64,000 nucleotides of DNA from Cycas panzhihuaensis (taxonomy: Eukaryota; Cycadophyta): positions 212,047,741 to 212,111,740 of the forward strand of contig CM041465.1 of NCBI GenBank assembly GCA_023213395.1, written 5' to 3'. This document shows positions 57,465-64,000 of this stretch, one piece after another (the stretch's first letter is position 1; each line of letters opens with the position of its first letter). The translations under genes and the position numbers were made by a program. Under the pieces are notes generated by a model that ran no database searches, was not told the DNA's origin, and saw nothing but the letters and a program-made list of their open reading frames with translations.

Positions 57465-59981
57465 TGCTCACTACGGGGCGGTGGTCCTACGTCTAGCAAA
57501 GGGATATAAAAACACTACACTAACTAGGCTAGGCAGTGAGGATCTCACCTCGCAGGGCATCCGTCTTGTGGGAGGCGGGTTCGGAATGCAAGGTGCTGGT
57601 TGCTTCAGTAGCCATGAAAAATAAGGTCTTCCTACCCTTCAGATGGCTGGGAAGGAAAGGGAAGCCTTGCGCATTGCGGCTTCTCAAGGTAATGAGAAGG
57701 CAACGAAGGGGCAACTAATCTAACGTGCAAACGGATGTGGTGCAAGGTGTGGCTGAAGGGTACAATATAATTGGGCTTTCTACACCTATGCTATGTAAAG
57801 CAGGAAAATAGTGCAAGAAAGCAAATGCAAAGAAATAATTATTTTCCCTTTTTCCTTATGTTCTTTTATCCTTTCTTATCTATTCAGGCAAATGCAAAAA
57901 GACAAAAATAGCATAAAAGGAAACACGAAAGAAAGCGAGAAGAGTACCTAGATCGGCGTTTGAGTAGAAATACTAATCTCGCTGGGTTCCGCTCCCTCTT
58001 TCTCCTTTCTCCACGTATGCAGCGTCGGTTGGCGGTGGAAAGGGGTTCACTTACCTCCCTTGAGCATGCAAAACTAAATGAAAGCGAAAGGACAAAAAAG
58101 AAACTCGCAACTAAAGAGAAATCTGGTATGAGAGCTAGCAGCGTGGGTCCACCTCACGTACCACTTCCACCAACACGATCCTGCAAACAAGCATGAAAAG
58201 CACCTTCCTCTCGGAAGAGGCTACAAAATACTCAAGAGATATATGTATATGTATGTAAACTGAAATGAACTAAACTAAAAAAACTAAAGTATGCATTAGA
58301 ATGTAGCAAAAAATGAAACAAAAGTGCGCGGGATACTCTCATACTACCAAATGCCACAAACACACGAAACAGAACTGAGTATAGCCTGGGGATGGCTGAC
58401 TCACCCACGGGAGGTCTTCATAGAGTTTGGGAAAGAAACGCCAGGTGGTAATAAGGTGGAGGCAGATTACCTCAAGCCGGTCAGGATGCCCCGGCCCAAA
58501 GTCCCCTAAGCTTCCTTGACTCGTTCCTTGAGAAAGCATGTATGGCAAGGGGAAGAGGACAAGGGATGGAACCCTTAGGGAGAAGGACTGCAATGGGGGA
58601 CGGAACCCCACCTACCTCCCTTGAATCCTCGTGTATATGCCCTTGCGCTAGCTGACTAAGGAAAGAGTAAAGAGGGCTTTGGAGAAAATGGAGGCTCGAG
58701 GAAAAATCGGAGAGTGGCTTTGATTCAAGATAGCACTACAGGTAGCTATGGCTAATGGTGATCACTTTCATTTAGAAGTAAAAGAGATAAAACAAGAGGA
58801 ATGAATGGACTACTTGTTGGTAAAAACAAGAAAATTGCAAATATGGACAATGGATTACAAGTAAAAAGGAAAAGGAAGTGTAAGTACAAATAAACAAGAA
58901 ATTGCAAGTGAAAACTAAGGGGTACCTTGTGTAGAGAGACTAAGTATGATTTCTGCCACTTGGGGACATGATGGAGGCCAAACAAGGGTGGTTATGAGCA
59001 TTTCTTGAGGTTTGAATGCAAGAGGCTCCTGCAAAGTTGGGCGTGGAGTAAACCTTTAGGGCGACTTCTTGGTTGAAGGAGACCCTTAAATCTCTGAGCA
59101 CCTGCAAAAGGGAGTAGAGCTGGCTGTGGAGAGTAGTAAGGGGCAGCAATGGCCTGTAAAATCCACCGATGGTAGCAGTTTCACCCTCTTCGATTCTTTG
59201 TACATGAAGTTGTTTTCTATGTGTCTTCCTATGTGCAGTCCTTTGGAAAATTTTCTTGGAAGTTTGAAAAAAATGGGCAAAAAGTCCTGAAAATGGGGAG
59301 GAAAATTCCCTTTATCCCCTGTTCACAGCAGGTGAACGTTGGGGATGTCGATGCGTCTCAATCGAAGCGAAGCCACGTAGCGGTTCGCAAAAAGCGAAAA
59401 TTGTCGCGTGGTTCTCTTTAAATTTCAAGCGATCACGGCAAACTGCGATGCAGCTTCAAACTCTGATGCAGCTTAGTTTACCGTGGTATCAGCCTGAAAT
59501 TAAAAGAAGAGAAAAACAAGCGATAAAATCGGTTTGAGGCAAAAGCGAAGCTAATCATGAGTCAAATCAGTTGGGGGAAGGCCCAGGCAGTGGGCAAGTA
59601 CCCAAAACAACCCAAAAAGTCCTAACTAAGGATCGAGTTTGGCTTAGAAATGATGGCAACACAGGGCGACATGTCACGGCATGAGAAAATAAACTAGCGA
59701 AAACAATCCGGAAGCTGTGGAGACACCATGGGTGGTCAGACGCCATACGGGGTGTAACATTCGCTGAGGAATGGCCCCGCTGTGAGTCGTCATAGGCTGA
59801 AGGCATGCCGTTAGGCACATGCATTATGAGCAAGCAGACAAGCAATACATGCGGTGCATATGTCAAACAAACTTACTCTAAATAACTCGAATCAAACCAA
59901 GGCAAGGAACGTAAGAGAATATACCTGAACATACCTGGGTCGATATGTCTCGAGTCCATTCCCAGTAGCTGGGAAACACTG
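57465..59981 (-). repeat. 3' LTR of the minus-strand Tat element
   Basis: About 2.5 kb. Its start on the minus strand (CAGTGTTTCCCAGCTACTGG) aligns with gypsy B 3' LTR start (tagtatttccagctcg), and its end reads GTAGTGAGCA before the gypsy A sequence. Internal matches include the ccaggtatgttcaggtat / caggtaagtagaagtat block and the cggtaaac...cggtaccac-type block. Open frames in it (for example 57529-57714, 58339-58611) are not conserved proteins. Confidence 0.82.
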
Positions 59982-59990
59982 CCCCCTTGG
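59982..59990 (-). other. polypurine tract
   Basis: Minus strand ccaaggggg against the LTR start, identical to the tract of gypsy B. Confidence 0.8.
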
Positions 59991-60389
59991 CAGTAGAGCC
60001 TCACTGCTCGGAAGCATAATGTGATGGCGAATGCTGACAATCAAAAGTATGAGTAGCACATGCATATATATATAAAATAATAAAGAGCGACGTGGACCAA
60101 GGGCGTGGCGAGTGTCATGGCGAGCAGCGTGGATGAGGGAGACGAGACGAGGACAACGTGAGGGGTTGCACTGCGTCGTCTAAACATCGACCTGAAACTG
60201 GAATAAGCAAGTAAAACGGGATGTCCCCGTTGCCAAGGTGCAACGCGAAGTAAGAGGGCATCCGGCAAATAGGGCAAGCAGTCTAACTACGACAACGAGA
60301 GACTTGGAGCACGGGCCGGCAAGCCTCAAGGGTGGTCATCTAGAAGAGGGAGGCGGCTCAAGGATGAGGTGGGACGAGGTTGTCGATCT

Positions 60390-60744
60390 CGGCGTTGAGG
60401 TGCCTCGGGATATGCTGAATATCTGCTGATGAGAAATAAGCCGGAAGGGACACAGTGGCGGGCGAGGGTTCTCAAGTGAGGGCATCGCACTGGTAAACCC
60501 AGGTGAGGTGGGACACCAAGACACGAGAATCGCAAAACAACATAATGGACCTATAATGGAAATGGAGAGCATCGGTCAGGGCCTCAATAACGGCCGTGTA
60601 CTCGGCTTCGTCATTGGTAGCCTCGGGAAGAAAGACCCCGGAACGCAAGTAATCGTGTCCGGAGGGACTGCGAAGAATCCATGCAGCGGCGGAAGGTCCG
60701 GGGTTGCCGCGAATTCCACCATCGGTAAAAACGAGAAGAGACAT
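60390..60744 (-). pseudogene. second RNase H (archaeal-type) of the Tat element
   Basis: Minus-strand ATG at 60744 opens MSLLVFTDGGIRGNPGPSAA (first aspartate), then WILRSPSGHDYLRSGVFLPE, NDEAEYTAVIEALTDAL (glutamate), MLFCDSRVLVSHL (second aspartate), a single TGA (CGA-to-TGA type) at 60472-60474, and in the same frame HIPRHLNAEIDNLV (last aspartate). All four catalytic acidic residues remain, so only one stop separates it from an open domain. DGGxRGNPGP marks it as the archaeal/bacterial RNase HI type. Aligns with 42369-42833 of gypsy B. Confidence 0.9.
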
Positions 60745-61265
60745 GACTGGATACTAAGCTCTGGTAGTAAGCAAATAATGATGAAAGCGAAGCAAAGACT
60801 CAAATGGCAGGGAAAAGTATGGCCGAGAAGGGTAGGAGGACCTAGCAATGAGGTTACCCGAGAATGAAAGCAAGCAATCCGGCCACTGGCTGAAAGTGGG
60901 CGGAGAAAAGGCATACAGGGTGCCAAAGGTTGCTTTGGAAAGCAAAACATGCCCTCGGACGGGGGGAGCATTTCCTTTGGGGACCCCGGGGAGGCGAAAG
61001 GGCTGCAAAAAGCAGTCCGAGGCGGTGAAAGCGAGCCAAATGAGTATAAACTCGCACGCACGGGAGTAGTCATGGCCGATGCGTAAGGGCCACAGCAAAG
61101 TGCGATAATGAGGTGCCATAAATGCCCTTGCAAGAGAAGGCAAAATGGGCGTCCATAGAGCACAATGGGCGACAGGGCCAGAAGGCAAAGGCTATCAGGG
61201 CAACGAGACGGTCCCAACGACTGTCGCGGAGCCAGAAACGGAAGAAGTGCCCATTGGCGCCCCCA

Positions 61266-61274
61266 CTTTATATA
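61266..61274 (-). promoter_or_regulatory. possible internal TATA box upstream of the RNase H
   Basis: Minus strand tatataaag in ccttatataaagtggggg, about 520 bases upstream of the RNase H ATG. Gypsy B has tttatataggcggggg at the same place. Confidence 0.4.
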
Positions 61275-61859
61275 AGGAAAACTAATGAAAATCGAATTCA
61301 TTTTCACCGGCTCTCGTGCGAAACCAGAGCCTTTTCCTTACGACGCGGAGCGCTACCCGACTTCGGAGGCACGCAGGAGACGATCTGACCGTCGGATTCG
61401 AGCATAGAGACAGTCGTTACGACCTTAGAAACGAGATGGCGACGGTCGAGGCTGCACCCAGTGAGTGGATCTTACGAAACCCTCATCATTTCAAAGTTTA
61501 AAGTTTATTGCTTTTTAATTAATTTTTAATGCATTTTATGCCCCTTATGGGCAATTAGAGGCCTCTCGGAGTCCGAATTGGACCCGGAAAGAGGCGGGGA
61601 CCTGGGCATTAGGCAGCCCTGGTCCCGGTGGGCCCCACATGGGGTCCACCACAAAAACTTTAATTTTGGGCGAAAACCCCTTTTTAGAGGGTTCTTGGGT
61701 GGTCTGCATGCCAAGATCGCGCAAGTGATCTTAGCTGCGGGATCGCTGCAGAAGAACGATCGCCGCGAGACCCACTCCAAACTCAGCGGTACCGCTAAAT
61801 TTGGAGCGGTATGCAGACAGAAAATCAGAAAAAAGCAGAAATGGGGCCAAATAACCCCC

Positions 61860-62004
61860 GAAAACTGGAAATGACAACCAGACACACTGCTAGGAGCCTA
61901 GACAACTGCTAGGAGACTGATTTTGACTAACTTTTGACTGATTGCAAGCGATTCTGTGAGATAATCGCAAGAACGTCGGATACCCATCTTGAGCTACCTA
62001 GAGA
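61860..62004. other. junction of two oppositely oriented Tat-type sequences
   Basis: Left of here the sequence is the minus-strand 3' region. From about 61960 it reads like the plus-strand end of an internal region (gagctacctagagatgg, compare gctctgctaccaaggggg). The stretch holds short direct repeats (actgctaggag twice; ttgactaacttttgactga). The polypurine tract is degenerate. Confidence 0.45.
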
Positions 62005-64000
62005 TGGCGATCGCTTCCCAGCTTAGGGAATGGATACGGAATCACTGACTCAGGTAAGTGCAGGTATGTCTCTCGCATTATCATTGCTTTCTTTTACTGG
62101 ATGTTTGCTTGCATATCTACATGTGTATGACTTTGTGGGCGGCCTTGTAGTCGTCCACACCTATGCTAGCCTCTGACGACTATAGCAGGGGCACACTCCC
62201 AGCGAGTGTGGCACCACAGTGACCGCATTACTTCCATCTGCCCTCCTCGCTCGATCCACTAGGTTCGCGCCACCTCGCCCGTGTGATGACTCGTCATCGT
62301 TTAGTCAACTTGCCACCCCACTCGAGCCCTATTTACGCTCCTTTGGACCCGTTTGTTGGCTTGTTTGCTCCGGGTGGGTGTCTTAGCGTTATGTCGCCTT
62401 TTTGTCGTTTGCCCCCAACGGGTGGTTGGTGGGCCCCATTCTCGACTCTAGGTGCGTCTGCAGATTTTTCAGCGATGCAGCTCGTGATCTGTTATCTCGG
62501 GTTGTTTTAAAAATCTGTAGTGGCAATTTCGCATTTATTGCGAAGCGCCACGCGTGATCTTATTTCTCTTCGGTAGCGCCCTAATCGCACGCTTTAGGGT
62601 TTCTCTTTAGTACTTAAACCCTTTTTGGCTCATTTTCAAAGATCTTTTGGCTCACTTTTGAAGTTGCTCTCAAGAAAAACACTCTCTGCTCTGCTCTTCT
62701 CTGCTTTGTCTTCTTTGCAATGGACTTGCACCTCTTCATCTGACCGGACTCTCCTTTGGCTTGGCTAAGACATCCTCTCAGCCCCTCAAACGCCTTGGAG
62801 GGCTCCTTTGAAGCGGTTTCAGTGGTTTCTACCAGGCGATCTCTGAGTTCCCGTTTCTGGTGTTTCACTTGGTCTCGTAGCGGGGACCCTAGCACACTCC
62901 ACTCCAGATCTGGGCTATTTTTCCAGCCCTTCTTCACTGTCCTTTAGCTGAGGCAAATCCCTTGCCTCCCCTTCCCAGGTACTCTTCATTTTGCATTTGT
63001 CTTTTTGTGATATTTATGCTTCAGCTTATTGGTTCCTACTTGTTTCTTGAGAGTTAGTCTTCCTCCCTTTGGAGGACTGTTATACCACTCTCCCTGTGCT
63101 TCTTGCCTGCATTTGCTGTCCAAGGCAGCGGCGTTGAGGGGTTGCATAGGTTTTGGAGAGGAGCTGGGTGGATTCCGTACCACCTTCCACGCTCCCTAGG
63201 CGGCTCTTAGCCCCCCAAAACCTCCCTCTCGCCCCGTGCTTCCCTTGGCTTGCAAACAAGGGTTTGAAGGCTCCCTTTGGTTGCCCAAACCAGCACTGTC
63301 ACAAGTTGCAGCGCTGATTTGGGACCCTTTGTTCAGGTTTGGGTGCCATCCATAGGCCCCAACCACGGGTTCTTGCTCCATCCTTGCTCCCCGGTCACCC
63401 GGTTTGCTCCCCGTAGCATCCCGGTCCCCCGTGGATATCTTTGGGTCTCTCTTGCCCCCTTTTCAGCCATTTTCCAGCCTTGGTTCTTGACTTTCTCCTC
63501 GCTGCCTTGTGGCTCCTGGGGGGAGGTTGGGGCACCATTTGCGGGAAGTAGGCCACTCCGAGGCTTGCCTTGTTGTTTCCTTTCATTTGGATCACTTTCC
63601 TTTGGTATTTTCCTTATTGGACTAACACTAACGCATGTATATTCAGGCTCTTGTTTATGTTGTTAGACATATATTGTTAGATCTTTGCGTTGCATGTTAG
63701 TGCTCTTCCTTCGGGAAGAGAGAGACCCTTGTTGCTTGCAGGTACTCGAGACGCGCGGAGAACGTTGCCCGTTGGCCTCTCTACCGGTGAGTGCTCTTTG
63801 CATGTATCATGTTTTATGCTATCTCGTTTACTAGTTAGCGTTCCTTTCCTTCCTTGATGCTCGCATTTACTTTCCGGGAAGGTAAGGAAGCCCATTTTCT
63901 TCTTTGCTACATCTCGCATCCGGTACGTCGCGCGGATTGGTTGGGTGCTCCTCGTGGAGGCTACGTCATCTCGCACGCCTTCGGCCCAGGTGCACGCTTC
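62005..64000 (+). repeat. LTR of a related Tat-type element, plus strand, running off the window
   Basis: cttcccagcttagggaatgg and gactcaggtaagtgcaggtat align with the LTR starts of gypsy B (ctcgaggaatagg, aactcaggtaagtagaagtat). The LTR end is not reached, as expected for 2-2.5 kb. A TATA-like cttaaaccc lies near 62615 after tagggtttctctttagta. Open frames at 62756, 63277 and 63677 show no protein motif and are probably LTR sequence. Confidence 0.72.

Larger units (their letters stand above)
57465..61900 (-). mobile_element. Tat-type gypsy element, 3' half, inserted in gypsy A
   Basis: Minus-strand 3' LTR (57465-59981), polypurine tract (59982-59990), second RNase H (60390-60744), a conserved TATA-like site and the conserved non-coding 3' segment up to about 61860. 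All align with the reverse complement of gypsy B 41250-45223. RT and integrase are not in the window. To the right the sequence changes abruptly to the 3' end and LTR of a related element in the opposite orientation. GC-richer and less decayed than most of the window. Confidence 0.82.

Noticed and set aside
60576-61307. 243-codon minus-strand open frame
   Set aside because: It overlaps the RNase H in another frame and has no domain. The matching stretch of gypsy B is not open in that frame, so it looks like chance in GC-rich sequence.
61870-61945. Short direct repeats (ctgctaggag twice) as a possible attachment or recombination site
   Set aside because: Too short and unlike any known site; noted only as part of the inverted junction.
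62756-63976. Several open frames of 60-129 codons near the right edge
   Set aside because: The sequence aligns as a Tat-type LTR; the frames overlap on both strands and show no conserved motif.

Overview
This is plant nuclear DNA, most likely a seed plant with a large genome. It is gene-poor heterochromatin built almost entirely of LTR retrotransposons inserted into one another. The evidence is Ty1/copia and Ty3/gypsy pol domains on both strands, LTR pairs with short direct target-site duplications (TSDs), primer sites resembling initiator tRNA-Met and tRNA-Asp, and polypurine tracts. The one non-transposon coding relic resembles a plant BRCT-domain protein. I see no intact host gene. Nearly every coding region has stops or frameshifts, so domains are listed as pseudogenes. 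The genus cannot be told from the sequence.

Layout. 1-4036: a Ty1/copia element on the minus strand, cut by the left window edge. 4037-7958: no recognisable gene, with a 380-bp TA microsatellite. 7959-18687: a chromovirus-like Ty3/gypsy element on the minus strand, split by a Ty1/copia element (10031-14028, TSD ttgat). 18688-57464: a plus-strand Ty3/gypsy element ('gypsy A') whose gag (18688-19956) and pol (54557-57464) are separated by 34.6 kb of nested insertions. 57465-about 61900: the 3' half of a minus-strand Tat-type gypsy element inserted in gypsy A. About 62005-64000: a plus-strand LTR of a related element.

The nest inside gypsy A, from outside in, is: (1) a non-coding LTR element, 19957-54551; (2) inside it, an element with 253-bp LTRs, 22892-52935 (TSD gacat), carrying a decayed BRCT-protein coding sequence and ending in an extra partial unit, so it has three LTRs; (3) inside that, a 3.5-kb copia derivative (23767-27265) and a copia element (29051-50444, TSD tcatt) that cuts the second BRCT domain; (4) inside the copia 5' LTR, a 16-kb Tat-type gypsy element ('gypsy B', 29100-45223). 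Gypsy B is therefore five levels deep.

Gypsy B is the most complete element. In order it has a 5' LTR, a tRNA-Asp-like primer site, gag, protease, RT, RNase H, integrase, a long 3' region with an antisense plant-mobile-domain-like frame and a 30-bp minisatellite, a second RNase H, a polypurine tract and a 3' LTR. The outer layers look AT-rich and stop-ridden while the innermost layers are GC-richer and better preserved, consistent with decay of methylated cytosines over time. Boundaries come from reading LTR alignments by eye. Those with matching TSDs are firm; the others are marked approximate.
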